Assembly: GCA_003543245.1 (NCBI GenBank)
Contig: DPJB01000025.1
Span: forward strand, 113,747-123,042
Length of the DNA stretch: 9,296 bases
Origin: Moraxellaceae bacterium
Lineage (GTDB): Bacteria > Pseudomonadota > Gammaproteobacteria > Pseudomonadales > Moraxellaceae
Direction of reading: 5' to 3'
Of the stretch, positions 1 to 5,631 are shown piece by piece. The notes beneath the pieces are model-generated. The model was not told the origin of the DNA. It worked only from the letters and a program-made list of their open reading frames with translations, and did no database searches. Made by a program: the position numbers and the translations under genes. Positions within the stretch are counted from its first letter, which is position 1. The number at the start of each line of letters is the position of its first letter.

Positions 1-12
1 ACCAGTAGCCAT
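1..12 (-). CDS. Cold-shock protein, N-terminal fragment (first four codons)
   Basis: On the minus strand these 12 bases read ATG GCT ACT GGT (Met-Ala-Thr-Gly), and the rest of the gene lies beyond the left edge. The complete cold-shock gene at 4636-4839 also begins Met-Ala-Thr-Gly, and 10 or 11 of its first 12 bases agree. The upstream DNA also matches that gene's leader and promoter block by block, which is the main reason for the call. A possible ribosome site, AGGTG, lies about 10 bases before the ATG. The encoded protein should be a roughly 67-residue OB-fold RNA chaperone, but this is inferred from the leader and four codons only. Confidence 0.72.
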
Positions 13-130
13 TTCTTTAACACCTATTAAAACTGAAAGGAATGCATGAAAACTGAACAGGTGAAATTAAGAACTGGAGTACTGGCGAGAGCTAGAACTG
101 ACAAGAATCATTTCTGCCTGTGCGGCATGC
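13..130 (-). promoter_or_regulatory. Cold-shock-type 5' leader (UTR) of the left-edge csp gene
   Basis: This is the inferred untranslated leader of about 118 nt between the predicted transcription start (near 130) and the ATG at 12. Read on the minus strand it has four blocks shared with the leader at 4840-4972: GCATGCCGCACAGGC (116-130), CAGTTCTAGC (91-100), ACTCCAGTT (72-80) and TCATGCATTCC (39-49). CAGTT occurs four times on the sense strand (plus-strand aactg at 96, 72, 51 and 31), spaced 20 to 24 nt. Long leaders are typical of cold-inducible csp mRNAs, where they act in mRNA stability and translation at low temperature. That role here is inferred from family knowledge and from conservation between the two loci. 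Confidence 0.7.
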
Positions 131-136
131 GAGGGC

Positions 137-165
137 CATACTGACAGGTATTGGGGCTATGTCAA
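137..165 (-). promoter_or_regulatory. Predicted sigma70 promoter of the left-edge csp gene
   Basis: On the minus strand a perfect -35 box TTGACA lies at 160-165. A weak -10 element follows 16 to 17 bases later (CAGTAT at 138-143 or AGTATG at 137-142). The start would fall near 130, exactly where the conserved leader block begins. The second csp locus has the same TTGACA followed by the same 29-base gap to the same block, which supports the call despite the poor -10. DNA just upstream of the -35 (about 166-189) also resembles the second locus (gcaa, ttgc and gccagt in the same order). Confidence 0.6.
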
Positions 166-254
166 GCAACATTGCATTGCCAGTGTCACGGGTTGCCTTC
201 TTGTTCATGGCTGACGAGGCCCAATCCAGAGGTTCGCTGGCCGCCGGCCTGAAT

Positions 255-281
255 GAAGAGCCCCGCAGTGCGGGGCTCTTC
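255..281 (-). terminator. Hairpin downstream of the secreted-protein gene
   Basis: A perfect 12-bp inverted repeat, GAAGAGCCCCGC and GCGGGGCTCTTC, with a 3-base loop lies five bases past the stop of the minus-strand gene at 286-846. The position and the GC-rich stem fit an intrinsic terminator. Neither strand shows a proper U-tract after the stem, so it may terminate weakly or mainly protect the 3' end of the mRNA. Confidence 0.6.
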
Positions 282-285
282 GGGT

Positions 286-846
286 TCACTCCACCGGAAT
301 CATGAGGTGCTCATAGGGGGTTCCGCCGTACATGATCCAGTGTTCGCCGGAGTGTGGCTCGGACGAGAACATGGCCGGATCAAGCTTGCCCGGGGCAATC
401 ACCATGATATGTGGCGGTGCCTTTACCCAGTGCTCACCCGGGGCGGGCTTGGCGGCGAACGGGTCGGTGTTGCTGGCGTCGCTGCCGCCCTGAAGCATGT
501 AGGCAATGCCCACCCCATCAATGGCGGGTGAGGTTTTGCCCATATAGGCGTTCATCCACTTCATCCATTGCTTGTCCAGGCACATCGGGTCCTGGCCGGG
601 GGTGCCGGGGTTGTCCGGGAGGCAGGTCCAGCCATTCTTTCCCTGACGCAGGACGGCCGGCTTGCCGCCTGGTGCGGTTGGCCAGTCCAGTATGGTGGCG
701 TCCTTGCTGACGGATGGTGGCGCGGCGCTGCTGGCCACCTGGATTTTTTGTGCGGCGTTCTTGTTGCCCCCGGCGGCGGCTGCGGCTGGTCCGGCAGCAA
801 TGGCCAGACTGATCCCGGCCAGAACGATACTGAATAGACGTTTCAT
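286..846 (-). CDS. Secreted protein of unknown function, 186 aa
   Basis: I do not recognise a named function. The start at 846 is chosen because AAGGAGA sits six bases before it and because it opens with a classic signal peptide: MKR, then a hydrophobic stretch (residues 4-19), then an Ala-rich cleavage region at about 20-26. An upstream in-frame ATG at 924 would bury that signal. The mature part carries IQVASSAAPPSVSKDA (35-50), GWTCLPD (72-78), DPMCLD (86-91), an AYMLQGGSDASNTDPF segment (115-130), PPHIMVI (144-150) and a final TPYEHLMIPV. Cys75 and Cys89 could form a disulfide in the periplasm. GEHW occurs twice (137-140 and 167-170). The motif-dense mature sequence suggests a conserved family of hypothetical secreted proteins. 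It stands alone between the csp leader and a divergent gene at 1084. Confidence 0.82.
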   Translation of the reverse strand: MKRLFSIVLAGISLAIAAGPAAAAAGGNKNAAQKIQVASSAAPPSVSKDATILDWPTAPGGKPAVLRQGKNGWTCLPDNPGTPGQDPMCLDKQWMKWMNAYMGKTSPAIDGVGIAYMLQGGSDASNTDPFAAKPAPGEHWVKAPPHIMVIAPGKLDPAMFSSEPHSGEHWIMYGGTPYEHLMIPVE

Positions 847-1083
847 CACAGTCTCCTTGCCGGGATATGGGATGTCCCTTGTCCTGACCGGAAACCCCGG
901 CATTTCACTCTGGTGCAGGGCCATTTAAGGTTAGTCCCGCCGCAGTGGTTTGCAGGGCATATGCAAAACCCATTTAAGAGGGTGCGGCCTCAGAAAAATT
1001 ACCGGGCATAAGCAGGTGGGAGTCATTTAGACTTGCCGCCCTGACAACCGTGTCCCTTCTGCCCATCTGGAGCCATCAACGCC

Positions 1084-1551
1084 ATGCAGTGCAAACTTGA
1101 TCTGGAAATCACCCACAGCTCGTTCGGACTGAGGTCCGTGCCGGCGGGGGAAGACGAGGTGGTGTGGGGCGAGGGTAACCGTGCCCAGGGTGTGCTGCTG
1201 CTGCCGGGGCTGGTCCTGCTGGACCCTCTGTCGGACGAGGAGTTTGGCGCGGATGTGGTGGTACGCACGGCAGAGAAGTTCCTGCCCAGCAAGAGCGCCC
1301 AGCGCACGGTACAGATGCCGTTCGAGATCATCGACCCTGCCGAGCTGACCCTGTTCTCGCCTGCCGAAGAGTATTCGGTCAGCCTGGATGTCGAGGCGGG
1401 CGATTACACCCTGATCTATGAGGTGTGCCTGGGCAAGGAGGTCTATTACGTTCTTACGCTGCTCAAGGGCAGGATAGAGCAGGCAACCGCACTCAAGTCG
1501 GATGGATGGGGGCTGCAGAAGGGCCTGCCGCTGACGGCCGGGGTGTTCTGA
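1084..1551 (+). CDS. ComJ-like (competence protein J family) cytoplasmic protein, 155 aa
   Basis: This is a soluble, acidic protein with no signal peptide or membrane segment. The middle and C-terminal parts (residues 57-128) contain the pattern ADVVVRTAEKFLP, then AQRTVQMPFEI, then a Ser/Val-rich strand, then AGDYTLIYEV and YYVLTLLKG. This resembles the beta-rich layout of the ComJ family (Bacillus ComJ inhibits the NucA nuclease). The match is from memory of the pattern and no nuclease partner is adjacent, so function is uncertain. The ATG at 1084 is the first usual start after an in-frame stop at 1042-1044; the only visible ribosome site, GGAG, is 13 bases away and therefore weak. The gene runs into the strong hairpin at 1573-1609. 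Alternative: an unrelated beta-sandwich protein of unknown function. Confidence 0.75.
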   Translation: MQCKLDLEITHSSFGLRSVPAGEDEVVWGEGNRAQGVLLLPGLVLLDPLSDEEFGADVVVRTAEKFLPSKSAQRTVQMPFEIIDPAELTLFSPAEEYSVSLDVEAGDYTLIYEVCLGKEVYYVLTLLKGRIEQATALKSDGWGLQKGLPLTAGVF

Positions 1552-1572
1552 TCGTTGCCGCCGGATTTCCTG

Positions 1573-1609
1573 CATGAAAAAGCCCCGCCTGCTGCGGGGC
1601 TTTTTCATG
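1573..1609. terminator. Bidirectional intrinsic terminator
   Basis: A perfect 16-bp inverted repeat has arms at 1573-1588 and 1594-1609 and a five-base loop (ctgct). The GC-rich core GCCCCGC is flanked by AAAAA on the left and TTTTT on the right, so a U-tract is made in either direction. It lies between the convergent genes ending at 1551 (plus) and 1618 (minus) and should serve both. Confidence 0.93.
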
Positions 1610-1617
1610 GCGGTGAT

Positions 1618-2328
1618 TCAGCTCGGCGTGCGATGCCGCAGCAGGTAGCGCAACAGCAATGGCAGCAGGCTGGCCATCAGCAGGGCAAACAGGATGTCGT
1701 CACTCAGTACATCCGCGGGTGAGCTGACCGATGCCAGTGCCCGGCCCGCATTCACAAACACCAGGTCAATCGGCAGCATGCCGATCTGGCTGACCAGAAA
1801 GAAGCGTCCTGCCGGAATGCGGGTAAGGCCCATCAGCAGGTTCACCAGAAAAAACGGCGGGGTTGGCGCCAGTCGCAGGGACAGCAGGTAGAACGCGTCA
1901 TCGCGTGCCATCTTGCGATTGGTGCTGGCGACAAGCCTGGGCCAGCGTTTTTCGACCATGTCGCGCAGCACATAGCGCGACAGCAGCATGGCAAGGGTGG
2001 CGCCGGTGGTGCTGGCAAATGACACCAGCAAGACTGCCTCGACGAATCCGAACAGCGAGCCGGCGAGCAATGACAGGACGGTGGCAACGGGAAAGGACAG
2101 GCTGGTTGCAATCACAAAGCATAGAAAAAACGTGATGACGGCGGCGGTGGGCCACGCGTCGACCAGAGCGGCCAACTGGTCGTGGTGGGCCTTCATGGTG
2201 GCGAAGTCCAGCATGCCGGTTGCCCACAAGGCAAACAGTCCGCCCGCCATGGAGGCCATGATCAGGGGAATCAGCAATGTGCGCTTGCTGTGGTGCTTGC
2301 GCTGGCCAGATGCCCGCTCAGTATTCAT
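1618..2328 (-). CDS. TVP38/TMEM64 (VTT domain) family membrane protein, 236 aa
   Basis: This is a multi-pass inner-membrane protein of the VTT/SNARE-associated family, related to DedA proteins; several members are now linked to lipid scrambling or flipping. Visible signs are a first helix at about 17-37, a hydrophobic stretch at 61-82, the re-entrant-type glycine motif AGSLFGF (89-95), a small-residue helix with STTGATLAMLLSRY (106-119), then LRLAPTPPFFLVNLLMG (151-167), and FFLVSQIGMLPIDLVFVNAG (176-195). The Arg-x-x-Pro-x-x-Pro pattern with Asn163 and Gly167 is characteristic of the family. A last helix spans about 212-229. The start at 2328 overlaps the end of the upstream DUF2279 gene by 11 bases, so the two are probably one operon with coupled translation. 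The substrate cannot be read from the sequence. Confidence 0.9.
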   Translation of the reverse strand: MNTERASGQRKHHSKRTLLIPLIMASMAGGLFALWATGMLDFATMKAHHDQLAALVDAWPTAAVITFFLCFVIATSLSFPVATVLSLLAGSLFGFVEAVLLVSFASTTGATLAMLLSRYVLRDMVEKRWPRLVASTNRKMARDDAFYLLSLRLAPTPPFFLVNLLMGLTRIPAGRFFLVSQIGMLPIDLVFVNAGRALASVSSPADVLSDDILFALLMASLLPLLLRYLLRHRTPS

Positions 2329-3118
2329 GTTCGGCTCTCACGCTGGTGCCGGGGACCTGATAGTACTGCAGAAAGGTGGAGGTGCGGTGCCAGCTGGCTC
2401 GTTCGAATGCGCTGGTCAGATTGATGCCAATGCCGACATAGGAAATGCGGTGGTCGGTGGCGGCGGGGTCATCAAAGCCGCGCACGTAATAGCCGGCATG
2501 CAGCTCCAGCCATTTCAGCGGCGTTTGTGCCATGCCGGAGAAGCCGTCCAGTTTGAGGGCCACCAGATAGCGGGCATTTTCATAATCGGTCAGCGGGTCA
2601 TTGCTGCCACTGGGGACGTATTCCATGCGCAGGTCGAGCCGTCGTTCCCATGTCTCGTTGGTGGCCAGTTGGTAGCCGACCAGGCTGCCGGCCACATTCA
2701 TGATCATGTCTTCATGGGAGACACCGTAAGGACTGAAGCCGTCACCAAGCTCCATGAAGCCGGTGATCAGCAGAGCTGAAATGGCGGCGTCTTTTGCCGC
2801 AGATTTTTTCTCTGCGCCCCAGTGCCGGTAGAGGCCGTCAAACGCACGGGTCATCACGTAGCTGGTGTAGAGGTGGCCCATCTTGTCGGCGCCACCTTCA
2901 CTGGTGTCGGCACTAAACCAGCCTTCGGAGGTGGCATGCATGGACTGCTCGCCATAGTCCCAGTTGAGCAGCCCCCAGGCCGTGATCACGCCGGCCCCGA
3001 TCCACCGGGTGGCCGCGATGCGCCGGACGCAATCGTCAGGTGGCTCCTCGGCCCGAAGTGGCAGTGCCACGCCGCCAAGCAGCAGGGTCATGAGAAGTTG
3101 CCGGCGCCAGTTACGCAT
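2318..3118 (-). CDS. DUF2279 family exported protein, 266 aa
   Basis: This is a predicted envelope protein. A signal peptide (MRNWRRQ, hydrophobic residues 8-20, cleavage near LRA-EE at 21-25) leads into a region with ITAWGLLNWDYG (45-56), GWFSADTSEGGADKMGHLY (66-84), a helix with ALLITGFMELGDGFSPYGVS (115-134) and HEDMIMNVAGSLVGY (135-149). The DKMGH and HED-x(3)-N-x-x-G motifs are those of the DUF2279/YfiM group, whose function is not established. The C-terminal half (160-266) is rich in alternating polar and aromatic residues (LRMEYVP, LELHAGYYVRGF, ISYVGIGINL), which looks like beta strands, perhaps an outer-membrane-like sheet; that part is inference. The ribosome site is weak (AAGAAG, well upstream). 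The gene precedes and overlaps the VTT gene, suggesting a joint envelope or lipid role. Confidence 0.87.
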   Translation of the reverse strand: MRNWRRQLLMTLLLGGVALPLRAEEPPDDCVRRIAATRWIGAGVITAWGLLNWDYGEQSMHATSEGWFSADTSEGGADKMGHLYTSYVMTRAFDGLYRHWGAEKKSAAKDAAISALLITGFMELGDGFSPYGVSHEDMIMNVAGSLVGYQLATNETWERRLDLRMEYVPSGSNDPLTDYENARYLVALKLDGFSGMAQTPLKWLELHAGYYVRGFDDPAATDHRISYVGIGINLTSAFERASWHRTSTFLQYYQVPGTSVRAEHEY

Positions 3119-3309
3119 GCTGTTCAGTCGCTTCTTTGATGCTCGTTAATGGTCATGAGTGAATGCTCAAGCATAGTCATATGGTTCGTCGGGCTCGTCC
3201 AGTCACCGGGGAGGCGTGCTGCGAGCGTGAGTTGTTGTAGTGTCTAATGGCACAGACAATACCGCCCTACTGGGCTTTAATCATGGATTGACCACTTCTG
3301 GACGAGTGT

Positions 3310-4056
3310 ATGTCGGCGGACCGGCTTGAGTCTCACCTTGGATCCTTGCGCGCCTTGCTGATGACGGCGCTGCAGCGGCTGGGTGATCCTGCTGACACGG
3401 AGTCCCTGCATGAGATGCGTGTCGTGCTGCGGCGGCTGCGCATGTTGCTGCGTCCCCTGAAATGTTCCGGGCAGGCAGGCCAGCTGCGGGATGCCGCTGC
3501 CGGACTGTTCCGGCAGACAAACAGCCTTCGCGATAACGAGGTCCTGCTGGAAGAGCTGGTGCGCAACGGGATGCATGTTGCGGCGGCTGCACGACAGGCG
3601 CAGCAGATGCGGGACCGGCAAGCCCTTATGGACAGTCCCGGTCTGGCCGGACTGATCGCGGCCTGGCCTGACGATGGCGTTGCGTGCCTGTCGGCACCCT
3701 CGCGGCGCCGGCGGCGCAGCCTGAAGAAAAAGATGCGGTGCGAGTTGGCGAAGGCACGGCGGATACTGCGGCGGCAATTGCGGCAGCCTGCGCCGGATCT
3801 GCATGAGGTACGGCTGGCAATCAAGCGCCTGCGTTATCGGCTGCTGGCAAAAGGCCATTCATCACCGTCACTGCTGGTACAGCTTGAGCGGGGGCAGGAG
3901 GTGCTGGGCCAGTGGCACGACCATGATGTCTGGTTGCTGCGCGCCGTCACTGAGCCTGATCTTCAGGCGTGCATTGACCGGTGGCAGCATGAAAAAGCGG
4001 TCCTGCAGGCTCGCTGGTTGCCGTTGCGGGACGGCTTGCTGCTGGTTCTGGCGTGA
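3310..4056 (+). CDS. CHAD domain protein (polyphosphate-associated), 248 aa
   Basis: CHAD domains are alpha-helical bundles lined with conserved His, Arg and Lys residues that bind polyphosphate; several are found on polyphosphate granules. Here the two internal repeats are plain: LHEMRVVLRRLRMLLR (33-48) followed by LRDNEVL (73-79), and LHEVRLAIKRLRYRLL (164-179) followed by WHDHDVWLL (202-210). A strongly basic stretch at 131-155 (SRRRRRSLKKK and on) lies between them. The protein is a stand-alone CHAD module with no CYTH triphosphatase domain, and has no signal or membrane segment, so it should be cytoplasmic. The ATG at 3310 follows GGACGAG. It lies 73 bases upstream of the thioredoxin gene on the same strand and may be co-transcribed. 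Family assignment is firm; biological role is inferred. Confidence 0.9.
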   Translation: MSADRLESHLGSLRALLMTALQRLGDPADTESLHEMRVVLRRLRMLLRPLKCSGQAGQLRDAAAGLFRQTNSLRDNEVLLEELVRNGMHVAAAARQAQQMRDRQALMDSPGLAGLIAAWPDDGVACLSAPSRRRRRSLKKKMRCELAKARRILRRQLRQPAPDLHEVRLAIKRLRYRLLAKGHSSPSLLVQLERGQEVLGQWHDHDVWLLRAVTEPDLQACIDRWQHEKAVLQARWLPLRDGLLLVLA

Positions 4057-4129
4057 TGATCGGCGTGCGGCCGTGCTTGCAAATCCTGCGTGGCGCCCCA
4101 TCTTGTAGAAAACGTCCGGGAGTCCTGTC

Positions 4130-4564
4130 ATGTCTGATGCCTTGCTGATTGCCTGTCCGCATTGTCACCGCAAGAACCGTGTGCCTGCGTCACGTCTTGC
4201 CGAAAGGGGTGTCTGTGGCAGCTGCAAGGCGCCGTTGTTTGTCGCCAGGCCGGTTGCCCTGACCGCTGCCACTTTTGATGCGCATATTGGCAGTGATCTG
4301 CCTCTGGTCGTGGACTTCTGGGCGCCATGGTGCGGACCCTGCCGCCAGTTTGCGCCGGTGTTCGAGCAGGCGGCTGCACGGCTGGAGCCGCAGGTGCAAC
4401 TGGTCAAGGTGGATACCGAGGCGGAGCCGGCGCTGGCACAGCGCTTTGCCATTCGCAGCATTCCCACTCTGATGATTTTCCGGCAAGGGCGTGAAGTTGC
4501 GCGCATGTCGGGTGCGTTGCCGCCGGCGCAATTCATGCAGTGGGTGCAGCAGCATCTGGGCTGA
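4130..4564 (+). CDS. trxC: Thioredoxin 2 (TrxC) with N-terminal zinc finger, 144 aa
   Basis: This is a cytoplasmic thiol-disulfide oxidoreductase reduced by thioredoxin reductase, used for protein disulfide reduction and oxidative-stress defence. The N-terminal zinc site is complete: Cys9-x-x-Cys12 and Cys29-x-x-Cys32. The thioredoxin fold follows from about residue 42, with the active site Trp67-Cys68-Gly-Pro-Cys71 in VDFWAPWCGPC, and the cis-proline loop Ser-Ile-Pro112-Thr. Length matches the family (E. coli TrxC is 139 residues). The start has GGGAG about eight bases upstream. In E. coli trxC is controlled by OxyR; I see no clear OxyR site here. A two-way terminator follows at 4589-4615. 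Confidence 0.96.
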   Translation: MSDALLIACPHCHRKNRVPASRLAERGVCGSCKAPLFVARPVALTAATFDAHIGSDLPLVVDFWAPWCGPCRQFAPVFEQAAARLEPQVQLVKVDTEAEPALAQRFAIRSIPTLMIFRQGREVARMSGALPPAQFMQWVQQHLG

Positions 4565-4588
4565 TGATCCCGGCGGCGGACAGGCATA

Positions 4589-4615
4589 AAAAAACCCGGC
4601 AATGCCGGGTTTTTT
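4589..4615. terminator. Bidirectional intrinsic terminator between trxC and csp
   Basis: Arms AAAAAACCCGGC (4589-4600) and GCCGGGTTTTTT (4604-4615) form a perfect 12-bp stem with a three-base loop. The A-run on one side and T-run on the other give U-tracts in both directions. It sits between the convergent trxC (ends 4564) and csp (ends 4636). Confidence 0.94.
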
Positions 4616-4635
4616 CTACAGATTGCCAGTCAGCC

Positions 4636-4839
4636 TTAGAGAGGCTTGATGTTGGCAGCCTGCTTGCCCTTCTGACCCATGGTCACGTCGAAGGAGACCT
4701 TCTGGCCTTCTGCGAGCGAACGGAAGCCGTCGGCCTTGATTTCGGAGAAGTGAGCGAACAGATCATCACCACCGTCGTCCTGGGTGATGAAGCCGTAGCC
4801 CTTAGCGTCGTTGAACCACTTAACGGTACCAGTTGCCAT
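4636..4839 (-). CDS. Cold-shock protein (CspA family), 67 aa
   Basis: This is a single OB-fold domain that binds single-stranded RNA and DNA, acting as an RNA chaperone or antiterminator. It is complete: MATGTVKWFN at the start, RNP1 KGYGFITQD (13-21), RNP2 DLFAHFSEI (26-34), and the usual C-terminus GKQAANIKPL. Tyr15, Phe17, Phe28, His30 and Phe31 are the expected base-stacking residues. The size equals the family norm. A short AGGT ribosome site lies about 10 bases before the ATG. A 133-nt leader and a promoter upstream are shared with a second csp gene at the left edge, so both are probably cold-regulated together. Whether this member is cold-induced or constitutive cannot be read from the protein; the long leader favours induction. 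Confidence 0.97.
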   Translation of the reverse strand: MATGTVKWFNDAKGYGFITQDDGGDDLFAHFSEIKADGFRSLAEGQKVSFDVTMGQKGKQAANIKPL

Positions 4840-4972
4840 TTTGCAATTACCTGTAAAAAAGTAGAAATGTGGGCGTTAACCCGGAGTGCATGAGACCTTA
4901 CAGGGAGTACAAACTGGAGTGCTGGCTGGACGCTAGAACTGGCAGGCGTGACTATCGGCCTGTGCGGCATGC
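4840..4972 (-). promoter_or_regulatory. Cold-shock-type 5' leader (UTR) of the complete csp gene
   Basis: This is the inferred 133-nt leader between the predicted start near 4972 and the ATG at 4839. On the minus strand it carries the blocks shared with the left-edge leader: GCATGCCGCACAGGC (4958-4972), CAGTTCTAGC (4932-4941), ACTCCAGTT (4912-4920) and TCATGCACTCC (4883-4893), in the same order with slightly different gaps. Bases near the ATG are A/T-rich (a run of Ts before ACAGGTAATTG). No gene is seen in the 317-base stretch 4840-5156; it holds this leader, the csp promoter and a palindrome next to the channel gene. Confidence 0.75.
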
Positions 4973-4978
4973 ATCCAA

Positions 4979-5007
4979 ATGATTTTCCGACGGCATGTTT
5001 CTGTCAA
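4979..5007 (-). promoter_or_regulatory. Predicted sigma70 promoter of the complete csp gene
   Basis: On the minus strand TTGACA lies at 5002-5007. After a 17-base spacer comes AATCAT (4979-4984), a weak -10. The predicted start is near 4972, the first base of the conserved leader. The distance from TTGACA to that leader block is 29 bases, identical to the left-edge csp locus. Confidence 0.62.
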
Positions 5008-5083
5008 GCAAATTTTGCGTGTCGCCAGTAGCATGGATAAGCACCCGGGTTGAAGGTCGGGTGGTTGATGCAGCGCATGGCAC

Positions 5084-5101
5084 CACCGGCATATGCCGGT
5101 G
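5084..5101. promoter_or_regulatory. 18-bp perfect palindrome upstream of the channel gene (possible operator)
   Basis: CACCGGCATATGCCGGTG is a perfect loopless dyad. It lies 55 bases before the channel start and only four bases before an AATAAT -10-like hexamer (5105-5110), so it would cover the region between -10 and -35. That position fits a repressor or other regulator site. No -35 box is visible at the correct distance, and the regulator is unknown. Confidence 0.35.
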
Positions 5102-5156
5102 TTCAATAATCAAAAGTGTGTGACTTACGGCCATGCCGGGCAGGGGCGACTGACGA

Positions 5157-5630
5157 ATGGAAATGACGCTGGTTTACGCCATGATGATCTGTGTGCTCAT
5201 GGTGGTGCTGACCGTGCTGGTGCATTACGAGGGTCTCCGGCTGATCTCGGACCAGTTGTTGCCCCGGCTGCACATGCATCCCCGTCAGCGCATGGTGTTT
5301 ACGATTCTGGGTGTGTTTGCCGCACATACCGTCGAGGTCTGGATGTTCACCGCGTGCTACAGCCTTCTGGACGGGATATCCGGTTTTGGCGGCTTCATGG
5401 GCCACAGGGAGGGGGGCTGGGTCGACTACCTGTATTTTTCGGTGGTGACCTATACCTCGCTGGGTCTGGGCGATGTTTATCCGGTGGGCAGCTTCCGGTT
5501 GCTGACGGGGGTCGAGGCACTGACCGGCCTGCTCATGATCGGCTGGTCGGCCTCATTCACCTATATCCTGATGGTGCGGTTCTGGGAGCAGCACACGGAG
5601 CACGACCTGCGCCACAAGCGCGGGCGCTGA
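5157..5630 (+). CDS. Two-helix pore (Ion_trans_2) potassium-channel-like membrane protein, 157 aa
   Basis: This is a small inner-membrane protein of the ion-channel (Ion_trans_2) type. It has an N-terminal helix at about 4-23, a second helix at about 46-68, a pore loop at 88-108 and a last helix at about 114-141, with a short charged cytoplasmic tail and no RCK/TrkA-N domain. The pore loop reads YFSVVTYTSLGLGDVYP: the filter is Gly103-Leu104-Gly105-Asp106 where classical K+ channels have GYGD. Ion selectivity is therefore uncertain; it may be a divergent channel family. The ATG at 5157 has AGGGG about 10 bases upstream, and a second ATG two codons later (5163) is possible. Its stop is one base from the stop of the convergent kinase gene. 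Confidence 0.85.
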   Translation: MEMTLVYAMMICVLMVVLTVLVHYEGLRLISDQLLPRLHMHPRQRMVFTILGVFAAHTVEVWMFTACYSLLDGISGFGGFMGHREGGWVDYLYFSVVTYTSLGLGDVYPVGSFRLLTGVEALTGLLMIGWSASFTYILMVRFWEQHTEHDLRHKRGR

Positions 5631-5631
5631 G

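Noticed and set aside
1027..1608. Long minus-strand open frame of 193 codons opposite the ComJ-like gene
   Set aside because: It is the antisense shadow of 1084-1551, runs through the terminator arm at its start and has Arg/Gln-rich low-complexity composition without domain features.
1988..2779. Plus-strand open frame of 263 codons spanning the VTT and DUF2279 genes
   Set aside because: It runs opposite two well-supported genes and has no coherent domain.
3163..3174. Inverted repeat ATGCT-CA-AGCAT upstream of the DUF2279 gene
   Set aside because: A five-base arm is expected by chance, and no promoter element is positioned to make it a convincing operator.
3277..3858. Minus-strand open frame of 193 codons opposite the CHAD gene
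   Set aside because: The plus frame has clear CHAD repeats; this reading is Gln/Pro/His-rich and featureless.
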